Assembly (NCBI RefSeq): GCF_030397665.1
Contig: NZ_JAPUBT010000001.1
Span: forward strand, 1,444,781-1,508,780
DNA length: 64,000 bases
Origin: Janthinobacterium sp. SUN073
Lineage (GTDB): Bacteria; Pseudomonadota; Gammaproteobacteria; Burkholderiales; Burkholderiaceae_D
Direction: 5' to 3'
Numbering within the stretch: the stretch's first letter is position 1; every line of letters starts with the position of its first letter. Positions 7,420-14,714 of the stretch are shown here, in pieces. Below the pieces are notes generated by a model, which saw nothing but the letters and a program-made list of their open reading frames with translations, had not been told where the DNA came from and ran no database searches. The position numbers were made by a program, and so were the translations under genes.

Positions 7420-9738
7420 TTAGGCTTTGCGCTGTGCCACTGCGTCGACCACGCACAAGGCCGTCATGTTGACGATGCGGCGCACGGTGGCCGATGGCGT
7501 CAAAATGTGCACGGGCTTGGCGCAGCCGAGCAGGATCGGCCCCACGGCGATGCCGTTGCCGGCGGCCGTTTTCACCAGGTTGTAGGCGATGTTGGCCGAC
7601 TCGATGTTGGGCATGACCAGCAGGTTGGCATCGTGCTTCAGTGCCGAGTTTGGCATGATTTTTTCACGCAGCTTGCTGTCGAGGGCCGTATCGCCGTGCA
7701 TTTCGCCGTCGATTTCCAGGTCCGGCGCACGTTCCTTGATGATGGCCAGCGCGGCGCGCATCTTTTGCGCCGAGGCGCTGTCGCTGGAACCGAAGTTCGA
7801 ATGCGACAGCAGGGCCGCGCGCGGCGACAGGCCGAAACGCGTCATTTCCTCGGCAGCCATGATGGTGATCTCGGCCAATTGCCCGGCGTCCGGGTTTTCG
7901 TTGACGTGCGTGTCAACCATCACCAACTGGCGCTCCGGCATGATCAAGACGTTCATGGCCGCGTAGACATTGCTGCCGGCGCGCTTGCCCAGCACCTGGT
8001 CGATGTATTTCAGGTGCAGCTGGGTGGTGCCGAAGGTACCGCAAATCATGCCGTCGGCGTCACCCTTGTGGATCATCATCGAACCGATCAGGGTATGGCG
8101 GCGGCGCATTTCCAGCTTCGCGTACTCCTCGGTGACGCCTTTGCGGCTGGTCATCGCGTAATACGTGTTCCAGTAATCGCGATAGCGCTCGTCGAAGTCC
8201 GGGTTGATGACGTCGAAATCGACGCCTTGCTTGAGGCGCAGGCCGAACTTCTGGATGCGCGCTTCGAGCACCGGTGGACGACCCACCAGGATGGGACGCG
8301 CCAGTTTTTCATCGACCACCACTTGCACGGCGCGCAGCACGCGCTCTTCTTCGCCTTCGGCGTAGACGATGCGTTTGAGTTCGGCCGGGGTGGATTTGGC
8401 CATCAGGAACAGCGGCTTCATGAAGGTGCCGCTGCGGTAGACGAATTGCTGCAGGCTGTCCGCGTACGCTTGCAAGTCCTTGATCGGACGCGTGGCGACG
8501 CCCGATTCCTCGGCTGCCTTGGCCACCGCTGGCGCGATCTTGATCAAGAGGCGCGGGTCGAACGGCATCGGGATCAGGTATTCAGGACCGAACGACAGAT
8601 TGCTGATGCCGTAGGTGGTGGCGACGATGTCCGACTGCTCGGCATGCGCCAGGTCGGCGATCGCGTGCACCACGGCGATTTCCATCTCGCGCGTGATCGT
8701 CGTCGCGCCGCAATCGAGGGCGCCACGGAAGATGTACGGGAAGCACAGTACGTTGTTGACCTGGTTCGGATAGTCCGAACGGCCCGTGGCGATGATGGCG
8801 TCGCTGCGCACGGCCTTGACTTCTTCCGGCAGGATTTCCGGATTCGGATTGGCCAGCGCCAGGATCAGCGGGTTCGGCGCCATCTTGCGCACCATGTCCT
8901 GTTTCAGTACGCCGGCGGCGGACACGCCGAGGAAGATGTCGGCGTCCGGGATGACTTCGCCCAGGGTGCGCAGCGGCGTGTCTTGCGCGAAGCGTTCCTT
9001 GTCCGGGTCCATCAGTTCCGTGCGGCCCTTGTAGACCACGCCGGCCAGGTCGGTGACGTAGATGTTTTTCAGGGGGAAGCCCAGGTCGACGATCAGGTCC
9101 AGGCAGGCCAGCGCCGCGGCGCCCGCGCCCGACACGACCAGCTTGCAGTCCTCGATTTTCTTGCCGACGGCTTTCAGGCCGTTCAGGATGGCCGCGCCGA
9201 CGATGATGGCGGTGCCGTGCTGGTCGTCATGGAAGACGGGAATCTTCATGCGGCTGCGCAACTGGCGCTCGATATAGAAGCACTCGGGCGCCTTGATGTC
9301 TTCCAGGTTCACGCCGCCGAAGGTCGGTTCCAGCGAAGCGATGATGTCAACCAGCTTGTCCGGGTCCATCTCGTTGATTTCGATGTCGAAGACGTCGATG
9401 CCGGCGAATTTCTTGAACAGCACGCCCTTGCCTTCCATCACCGGCTTGGCGGCCAGCGGGCCGATATTGCCCAGTCCCAGCACGGCCGTGCCGTTGGTGA
9501 TGACGGCCACCAGGTTGCCGCGCGCCGTATATTTATAGGCATTCGCCGGATCGATGACGATTTCTTCGCACGGAGCGGCCACGCCTGGCGAGTAGGCCAG
9601 CGCCAGGTCGCGCTGGTTGGTCAGTTGTTTGGTGGGCGTCACGCTGATTTTGCCGGGGCGCGGGCACTCGTGATATTCGAGTGCGGCCAAGCGCAATTGT
9701 TGACGCAATTCTTCTTTTTTATCAGATGACGAATCCAT
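7420..9738 (-). CDS. maeB: NADP-dependent malic enzyme (MaeB type)
   Basis: A 772-residue fusion, full length for MaeB. The first ~430 residues are the malic enzyme: [16 protein letters not shown] near residue 45, the metal/substrate segment [10 protein letters not shown], and a Rossmann stretch [16 protein letters not shown]. The last ~330 residues are a phosphotransacetylase-like domain (for instance [13 protein letters not shown] and [14 protein letters not shown]), which in this family is regulatory, binding acetyl-CoA, rather than catalytic. The enzyme decarboxylates malate to pyruvate with NADPH production, linking the TCA cycle to gluconeogenesis and lipid synthesis. It is monocistronic, with its own terminator and a structured 230-base upstream region. 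Confidence 0.97.
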   Translation of the reverse strand: MDSSSDKKEELRQQLRLAALEYHECPRPGKISVTPTKQLTNQRDLALAYSPGVAAPCEEIVIDPANAYKYTARGNLVAVITNGTAVLGLGNIGPLAAKPVMEGKGVLFKKFAGIDVFDIEINEMDPDKLVDIIASLEPTFGGVNLEDIKAPECFYIERQLRSRMKIPVFHDDQHGTAIIVGAAILNGLKAVGKKIEDCKLVVSGAGAAALACLDLIVDLGFPLKNIYVTDLAGVVYKGRTELMDPDKERFAQDTPLRTLGEVIPDADIFLGVSAAGVLKQDMVRKMAPNPLILALANPNPEILPEEVKAVRSDAIIATGRSDYPNQVNNVLCFPYIFRGALDCGATTITREMEIAVVHAIADLAHAEQSDIVATTYGISNLSFGPEYLIPMPFDPRLLIKIAPAVAKAAEESGVATRPIKDLQAYADSLQQFVYRSGTFMKPLFLMAKSTPAELKRIVYAEGEEERVLRAVQVVVDEKLARPILVGRPPVLEARIQKFGLRLKQGVDFDVINPDFDERYRDYWNTYYAMTSRKGVTEEYAKLEMRRRHTLIGSMMIHKGDADGMICGTFGTTQLHLKYIDQVLGKRAGSNVYAAMNVLIMPERQLVMVDTHVNENPDAGQLAEITIMAAEEMTRFGLSPRAALLSHSNFGSSDSASAQKMRAALAIIKERAPDLEIDGEMHGDTALDSKLREKIMPNSALKHDANLLVMPNIESANIAYNLVKTAAGNGIAVGPILLGCAKPVHILTPSATVRRIVNMTALCVVDAVAQRKA

Positions 9739-9781
9739 GCTGTGCAGCCTTCCTGTTTGGTCGATCGGGTGTTCCGGATTT

Positions 9782-9836
9782 TATCAGACCGATTCTTTCA
9801 ATTAGCTAGGTATTTTCCGCTAGCCACAGTCTGATA
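9782..9836. promoter_or_regulatory. Nested inverted repeats upstream of maeB
   Basis: An outer perfect repeat TATCAGAC (9782-9789)/GTCTGATA (9829-9836) encloses an inner perfect repeat GCTAG (9805-9809)/CTAGC (9820-9824). It lies 44-98 bases upstream of the maeB ATG. It could be a leader hairpin or a dimeric regulator site. An AT-rich block at 9899-9941 further upstream may hold the promoter. Confidence 0.45.
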
Positions 9837-9968
9837 TCACGAAAACGCATAACCTAGCATTGTAAGGCCGTCCGGCGGCACAAACGTCCCCGGCAGGAAA
9901 AACTATCAAATTTTATATTTCAATTAATTTTCATAATTACCATCCGCCAGCGCGCGGCGATGGTGCAT

Positions 9969-10583
9969 CTAGTCGAAATTTTCATCGGTCAAGAAGGCAT
10001 ACTCGTCATCGATCAGCATTTGCAGATAGGCGTCGAAGCTGTCGGCGATGACCAGGTAGCTATCGGGATCATGCAGGAAGCGCACCACCTGACCGCAGGT
10101 ACCGGACGCCGTCGGCGTGAAATCGATATACAGCCGCGACGAGCCGCCATTGTTCATGCAATGCGAAAAACACAGGCGCCGGCCCTGCTTGATGCCGGCG
10201 TCGATGCGGGCGTCGACGATGCCGGGATCGTCGTCAAGGTAATGGCCGTAGATCTCGGCGATGCTACGCTGGTTCGCCAGTCCGTCCTTGAGGATTTGCT
10301 CGACGGAGCTCAGGTAATACGGATACTCGAACACGTCCGAGCCCAGCAGATAAACGGACACCGTGCCGCCAGCATATTTTTCATGATAGGTGCCGTTATA
10401 GATACTCAGCAGCTGCAACAGGGTGTCCGGGCACAGCGGATAAGCCTGGCGCAACTGATCGAGTTGCTGCGCGCTGGCGCCGCTGGCCAGCGCCAGCTCG
10501 TCCAGGCTTTCCTGCGGCAAGCGCTCATGCACGCCGGCGAGGTAGGTTTCAAGAAGGGGGGATTTATTGATCGGGGTCGACAA
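9969..10583 (-). CDS. SMI1/KNR4 family protein, copy 2
   Basis: A 204-residue soluble acidic protein closely related to the gene just upstream: both carry SGASAxQL, a YPYxLxSVEQILxD block, CFxHCMNNGG and G-x-V-[VI]-R-F-[LV]-HDPD. The set fits SMI1/KNR4 (SUKH)-type domains, many of which act as immunity proteins to secreted toxins in bacteria. The preferred start is TTG 10583, seven bases after AGGAG (10595-10591); ATG 10589 is too close to that site. The frame overlaps the end of the upstream paralogue by 20 bases, so the two are probably translationally coupled. No toxin is adjacent. Confidence 0.65.
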   Translation of the reverse strand: MSTPINKSPLLETYLAGVHERLPQESLDELALASGASAQQLDQLRQAYPLCPDTLLQLLSIYNGTYHEKYAGGTVSVYLLGSDVFEYPYYLSSVEQILKDGLANQRSIAEIYGHYLDDDPGIVDARIDAGIKQGRRLCFSHCMNNGGSSRLYIDFTPTASGTCGQVVRFLHDPDSYLVIADSFDAYLQMLIDDEYAFLTDENFD

Positions 10584-11160
10584 ACGCATACTCCTGGTTG
10601 ATCTGCAATTGCAGGTAATCATCAAAACTGGCAGCAATCACGCGGTACTCATCGGGGTCGTGCACAAAACGGATTACCTGTCCCGTCACGCCGCCAGAGC
10701 CTGGCGCAAAATCGAGCGACAGCATCGAGGTGCCGCCATTGTTCATGCAGTGCGCAAAACACAGCCGTTCGCTGCCGCTGGCCTGCGCATCGATTTTACT
10801 GTCGAGCGTGACGCTAGCGTCGCCCGCAAGCTCGCCATATATCTCCACTATGCTGTCGGGATACAGTTGCCGGTCTTCCAGTATCTGTTCGACCGAGCGC
10901 AAGAAATACGGGTAACGGCCCATGGCAGGGTCGGCGCCCAGCACCAGCACGGCCGTGCCGTTGCCATCTGCGTCATCGTCCCAGTGAGTGCCGTTGAGTT
11001 GGCCCAGCAGGGACAGCAGGCTGGCGGGACAGTCAGGAAACGCCCGCAGCAAGCGTTGCAGCTGCGCCGCGCTGGCGCCGCTGGCGCCGGCCAGCCGTGC
11101 CAGCGGGGTGGGCGGCAAGGCCAGTCGCAGTCCTGCCAGATAGTGGTCGACGATGTTCAT
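10564..11160 (-). CDS. SMI1/KNR4 family protein, copy 1
   Basis: A 198-residue paralogue of the downstream gene, sharing the same domain plan: an N-terminal helical region with YLAGLRLALP, then LLSLLGQLNGTHW, RYPYFLRSVEQILED, CFAHCMNNGGTS and GQVIRFVHDPDEYRV. The shared CMNNGG and HDPD blocks mark them as one tandem duplication. In bacteria SUKH-type proteins are often immunity factors, but cellular housekeeping roles exist too, and no effector gene is visible here. The ATG at 11160 is selected by alignment with the paralogue; no strong ribosome binding site precedes it. Confidence 0.65.
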   Translation of the reverse strand: MNIVDHYLAGLRLALPPTPLARLAGASGASAAQLQRLLRAFPDCPASLLSLLGQLNGTHWDDDADGNGTAVLVLGADPAMGRYPYFLRSVEQILEDRQLYPDSIVEIYGELAGDASVTLDSKIDAQASGSERLCFAHCMNNGGTSMLSLDFAPGSGGVTGQVIRFVHDPDEYRVIAASFDDYLQLQINQEYAFVDPDQ

Positions 11161-11200
11161 GGGCGAAATATAGCAGCTGCCGGCACCCGGCAGGAGCACG

Positions 11201-12388
11201 CTAACGCGACGGGGCCAGATGAGCACCGGGCGCGAAGCGCATGGCGATCAGCAGCAGCAGCACCACGCCGCCCGCCATCACCATCCATGCCTGGGCCAGG
11301 CTGGACGAATGCTGGCGGATCAGGCCGGCAATGAAGGGCATGCTGCTGGCGATGATGTAGCCGCCGCCCTGCACAAAGCCCAGCAGCGCGCCGGCGCCGG
11401 CCGGGTCCGCCACATGGTCCATGCTGACGATCAGCGACAACGGGAAAAGGGAACCGATGCCGCAGCCCAGCAGGATCACGGCGGGCAGCGCCAGTTGCGC
11501 CGGCGCCACGATCAGACAGGCCAGCCCCCCCAGCACGGACAACAAGACGGACAGCAGCAGGATGCGGCGGTCGGGAAAGCGGTGGATGATGCTGGAAATC
11601 ACCAGTCCCGCCAGCACTTCCACCAGAGTCAGGGCGCCCAGCAGCAAGCCGCTGTCGGCCGCGCTCCAGCCCAGTTCCGTGTAAAACGGCGGCAGCCAGG
11701 CCAGCACCAGGGTGTAGGCGCCCGTGCCGATGCCGAAAAACACCATCAACAGCCAGGCGCGGCCACTGCCCACGGGCAGGCTGGCGCCCACGCCGCCGGC
11801 CACGTCCACGCGCGCAGCGGCAGCGCGGCGCCACAGCAGGGCGGCGGCCACGGCGGGCAGCGCCCACAAGGCCAGCAGCGCGTTCCAGCCCCAGCTTTGC
11901 GCCAGCGGTGAAGCGGACGCGGCGGCAATGGCCGCGCCGCCCATGATGCCGGTCGTATAAAACCCCATCAACTGGCCCGCCCGCGCGGGAAAATGCCGTT
12001 TGATGAAGGCTGGCAGCAAGGCTTGTACCAGTGCGATGCCCAGGCCGCCCAGGGCCGCCGTGGCGATCAGGCCGCCGCTTCCATGCAAGGGCCAGCGCAG
12101 CGCGCAGGCGGCAGCGATGATGGCGATGCCCAGCGCGATGCCACGCGCCACGCCCAGGCGGCGCTGCAGCTGGGCGCCCGCCAGCGCGCACACGCCCATG
12201 GCGAACACGGGCACGGTGGTCAGCAAGCCCGCATCGGCATTGCTGATGCCCGTGCTGGCCTGGATGCTGTCGAGCAAGGGGCCGATCGCGGCCAGGATGG
12301 GCCGCAGGTTCAAGCCCAGCAGGATGATGGCGGCCACCAGCAGGGCGGACGAGGGCAGTGGGGAAGATACGGGGCGTTCAAGAGGCAT
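11201..12388 (-). CDS. MFS transporter, CynX/NimT family
   Basis: A 395-residue protein with about 12 transmembrane helices. The first helix region (LLGLNLRPILAAIGPLL) and the following STGISNADAGLLTTVPVFAMG are diagnostic of the cyanate/2-nitroimidazole transporter branch (CynX, NimT/YeaN). These inner-membrane carriers move small organic or toxic compounds; the substrate here is unknown. The gene is divergent from a marR-type regulator across a 122-base region packed with repeated half-sites, so it is probably repressed by that regulator and induced by a substrate. There are no cyanase genes nearby. Confidence 0.88.
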   Translation of the reverse strand: MPLERPVSSPLPSSALLVAAIILLGLNLRPILAAIGPLLDSIQASTGISNADAGLLTTVPVFAMGVCALAGAQLQRRLGVARGIALGIAIIAAACALRWPLHGSGGLIATAALGGLGIALVQALLPAFIKRHFPARAGQLMGFYTTGIMGGAAIAAASASPLAQSWGWNALLALWALPAVAAALLWRRAAAARVDVAGGVGASLPVGSGRAWLLMVFFGIGTGAYTLVLAWLPPFYTELGWSAADSGLLLGALTLVEVLAGLVISSIIHRFPDRRILLLSVLLSVLGGLACLIVAPAQLALPAVILLGCGIGSLFPLSLIVSMDHVADPAGAGALLGFVQGGGYIIASSMPFIAGLIRQHSSSLAQAWMVMAGGVVLLLLIAMRFAPGAHLAPSR

Positions 12389-12456
12389 GGCAGAGTTGTC
12401 CTTGCCTCGCAGGGAGGCACATGGTTTAATGCGTTACATAATAACTTGATGAAAAG

Positions 12457-12498
12457 TATCTTAGCATAAAGATAGAAATCTATCTTGATGTCGAGATA
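12457..12498. promoter_or_regulatory. MarR operator array between MFS gene and marR
   Basis: Four half-sites alternate in orientation: TATCTT (12457-12462), AAGATA (12469-12474), TATCTT (12481-12486) and GAGATA (12493-12498). The last two form TATCTTGATGTCGAGATA, a near-perfect 18-bp palindrome of the type bound by MarR dimers, ending 13 bases before the marR ATG. The central pair makes AAGATAG-N4-CTATCTT. The layout suggests cooperative binding of two dimers shutting down both promoters. Confidence 0.7.
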
Positions 12499-12510
12499 AA
12501 TGCATACACC

Positions 12511-13032
12511 ATGATGGATATCCCGCAAGAACACACGCGCGCGCAATTTGCCGCCGCACAATGGCAGCGCGAATTGCCGCAGATGGATACGCATGCCATG
12601 CAACTGGTGGGCCAGCTGGGCACGGTAGCGCAGCTGATGGCGCGCGACTGGCTCAATCCGCTGTTTGCCGAACATGGCTTGCAACCGGGCGAATTCGACG
12701 TGCTGGCGACATTGCGCCGCTCGGGCACGCCCTATGCGCTGACGCCGACGGCCCTGTACGAGGCGGCCATGCTGTCCTCGGGCGGCATGACCAACCGCAT
12801 CGACCGGCTGGAAGCGGCCGGCCTGATCGAACGCCAGAAACACCCGGCGGACCGGCGCGGCGTGCTGGTGGCCCTGACGCCGAAGGGATTGGCACTGATT
12901 GACAAGCTGGTGTTGCTGCACGTGGAGAACGAACGCGCCATGCTCTCGCCTTTGAGCGCGGACGAGCAGCGCCAGCTCGACGAATTGCTGGCCAAGCTGC
13001 TGCAGGGCATGGCGCAGGCGAAGAAAGTTTAA
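12511..13032 (+). CDS. MarR family transcriptional regulator
   Basis: A 173-residue winged-helix repressor. The core contains FDVLATLRRSG, LTPTALYEAAMLSSGGMTNRIDRLEAAGLIERQ (recognition helix) and the wing PADRRGVLVALTPKG, all typical of MarR. The N-terminal ~35 residues and C-terminal helices form the dimer interface. It is transcribed divergently from a CynX-type exporter and its start region overlaps the operator array, so autoregulation and control of the exporter are likely. Two adjacent ATG codons (12511 and 12514) could both serve. Its last four bases overlap the convergent downstream gene. Confidence 0.93.
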   Translation: MMDIPQEHTRAQFAAAQWQRELPQMDTHAMQLVGQLGTVAQLMARDWLNPLFAEHGLQPGEFDVLATLRRSGTPYALTPTALYEAAMLSSGGMTNRIDRLEAAGLIERQKHPADRRGVLVALTPKGLALIDKLVLLHVENERAMLSPLSADEQRQLDELLAKLLQGMAQAKKV

Positions 13033-13637
13033 GGAGCGAGCAGCTGCGCCAGCTCGCGCAGCGCCGCATTGCCGCGCCGTGCCAGGCGCTGCAGTTCGGC
13101 AGGGTCGCGGCTGTCGTACAGGGCCTGGACATGGCCCACGCTGGCCGCGCGCAAGTCGATATCGCTGTCGCGGTCCGCAAGCTGGGCGTCGGCCACGTGG
13201 CCCTCGACCAGTGTCAGATAGTAATGGCGGGGCTTGCCGCGCAAGTTGGCGGCAAACTGCAGCACCAGACCACTGTCGAACAGCAGGGCGCCGCTGCGGC
13301 CCCCCTGTTCCAGCAGCACGCGAAACGCCGGCAAGGGCTGCCGCGCCGCGCGCAGGAAACTGGCCAGGTGCACCTGATAACCGAGGTCCAGGCCATTCGC
13401 GCCCAGTTGGTCGCGCTGCAGATACGCCTTGAATGACGCCTGCACCTGCCGCTTGCCCCTGCGGAACAGGCGCTCGTCCTCGTACAGGCACAGCTGGCCG
13501 CCGTCGCTGATGGCGTCGAAGCCCCACGCCACCAGTTCCTGCGCCTCGAAGGAGGCCAGGCCGACGGCTTGCGGGTCGCGCAGCCAGCCATGGTCGAGCC
13601 AGGATTGCAGCAGGTCGTGAATATCGAGAATGGGCAT
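13029..13637 (-). CDS. Conserved-looking hypothetical protein
   Basis: A 202-residue soluble protein, no signal peptide or membrane segment. I do not recognise the family. The N-terminal part contains FEAQELVAWGFDAISDGGQLCLYEDERLFRRGKRQVQA; the middle is rich in hydrophobic strands (SGALLFDSGLVLQFAANLRGKPRHYYLTLVEG) and the C-terminus is helical. It is convergent with marR, overlapping its stop by four bases, and divergent from thiL. Codon usage and GC match the neighbours, so it looks native. No function is assigned. Confidence 0.6.
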   Translation of the reverse strand: MPILDIHDLLQSWLDHGWLRDPQAVGLASFEAQELVAWGFDAISDGGQLCLYEDERLFRRGKRQVQASFKAYLQRDQLGANGLDLGYQVHLASFLRAARQPLPAFRVLLEQGGRSGALLFDSGLVLQFAANLRGKPRHYYLTLVEGHVADAQLADRDSDIDLRAASVGHVQALYDSRDPAELQRLARRGNAALRELAQLLAP

Positions 13638-13726
13638 GGCAGGTTGCTCGGCAGTGGAAAAGACCCGTATTGTAGGCCAGCCTATAATAGCCGGGCCACA
13701 CCATCACTCAACGCACAGACTACGCC

Positions 13727-14707
13727 ATGGCCCCACACGACGCGCTTTCCGAATTCGACCTGATCAAACACTATTTCGTGCGCCAGCGCCCCGGCCGCGC
13801 CACCCTGGGCATCGGCGACGATTGCGCGCTGATGACACCCGGCACCGGCAAGCAGATCGCCATCTCCTCGGACATGCTGGTCGAGGACCGGCACTTCTTT
13901 GCCGGCGCCGACGCCCGCATGCTGGGGCATAAAAGCCTGGCCGTGAACCTGTCCGACCTGGCCGCCATGGGCGCGCGTCCCGTGGCATTTACTTTGGCGC
14001 TGGCGCTGCCGCAAGCCGAGCGCGCCTGGCTGGCCGGCTTTGCCGAAGGCCTGTTTGCACTGGCCGATGCATTCGGCTGCGAACTGATCGGCGGCGACAC
14101 CACCAAGGGCCCCTTAAATATCTGCATCACCGTATTCGGCGAACTGGCGCCGGGCCAGGCCTTGCGCCGCAGCGCGGCCGTGGCGGGCGACGATATCTGG
14201 GTCAGCGGCACCCTGGGCGACGCGCGTCTGGCGCTGGCAGGCTACCGCATGGAACAGGAACTGGCGCCAGACGACCTGCTGACGGCCGCCGCGCGCATGC
14301 ACACCCCCACGCCGCGCGTGGCGCTGGGCTGCGCGCTGGCCGAAGCGGGCCTGGCGCATGCGGCCATCGACATTTCCGACGGCCTGGTGGGAGACTTGGG
14401 GCACATCTTGAAAGCGTCGCAGGTGGGCGCCACCCTCGACGTCGACGCCCTGCCGGCCGGCCCCGTGCTGGCGCGGCAGGAAACCAGCCTGCGCCGCCGC
14501 TACACGGCCGCCGGCGGCGACGATTATGAGCTGTGCTTCACGGCGAGCGCCTCGGCGCGCGAGGCCATCGCCGCGCTGGCGGCCAGCTGCGGCACACCCG
14601 TCACGCGCGTGGGCCGCATCGAAGCGGAAAGCGGCTTGCGACTGGTCGATGCGGCCGGCTTGCCGCTCGATCTGGCGTTGAGTTCTTTCGACCACTTCAG
14701 CGAATAA
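13727..14707 (+). CDS. thiL: Thiamine-monophosphate kinase
   Basis: A 326-residue ThiL, which phosphorylates thiamine monophosphate to the diphosphate cofactor with ATP. The N-terminal LSEFDLIKHYF, the ATP/Mg segment LGIGDDCALM, the SSDMLVEDRHF motif, NLSDLAAMGARP and GGDTTKG are all present, followed by the AIDISDGLVGDLGHI and GGDDYELCFT motifs of the second half. Length is normal. In related genomes thiL is usually followed by pgpA and pncC; here pncC appears only 5.4 kb downstream, after the YfiR/kinase/EAL cassette, and pgpA is not in the interval. No TPP riboswitch is expected or seen ahead of it. Confidence 0.97.
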   Translation: MAPHDALSEFDLIKHYFVRQRPGRATLGIGDDCALMTPGTGKQIAISSDMLVEDRHFFAGADARMLGHKSLAVNLSDLAAMGARPVAFTLALALPQAERAWLAGFAEGLFALADAFGCELIGGDTTKGPLNICITVFGELAPGQALRRSAAVAGDDIWVSGTLGDARLALAGYRMEQELAPDDLLTAAARMHTPTPRVALGCALAEAGLAHAAIDISDGLVGDLGHILKASQVGATLDVDALPAGPVLARQETSLRRRYTAAGGDDYELCFTASASAREAIAALAASCGTPVTRVGRIEAESGLRLVDAAGLPLDLALSSFDHFSE

Positions 14708-14714
14708 ACAAGCG

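Noticed and set aside
7507..9729. A 740-codon open frame on the plus strand antisense to maeB.
   Set aside because: The reverse frame of a GC-rich conserved gene is often free of stops; composition is His/Arg/Gln rich with no recognisable fold or ribosome binding site.
13640..13726. A TPP riboswitch ahead of thiL, and a molybdenum-cofactor riboswitch ahead of moaC.
   Set aside because: Neither short upstream region shows the conserved core or pairing of those riboswitches.
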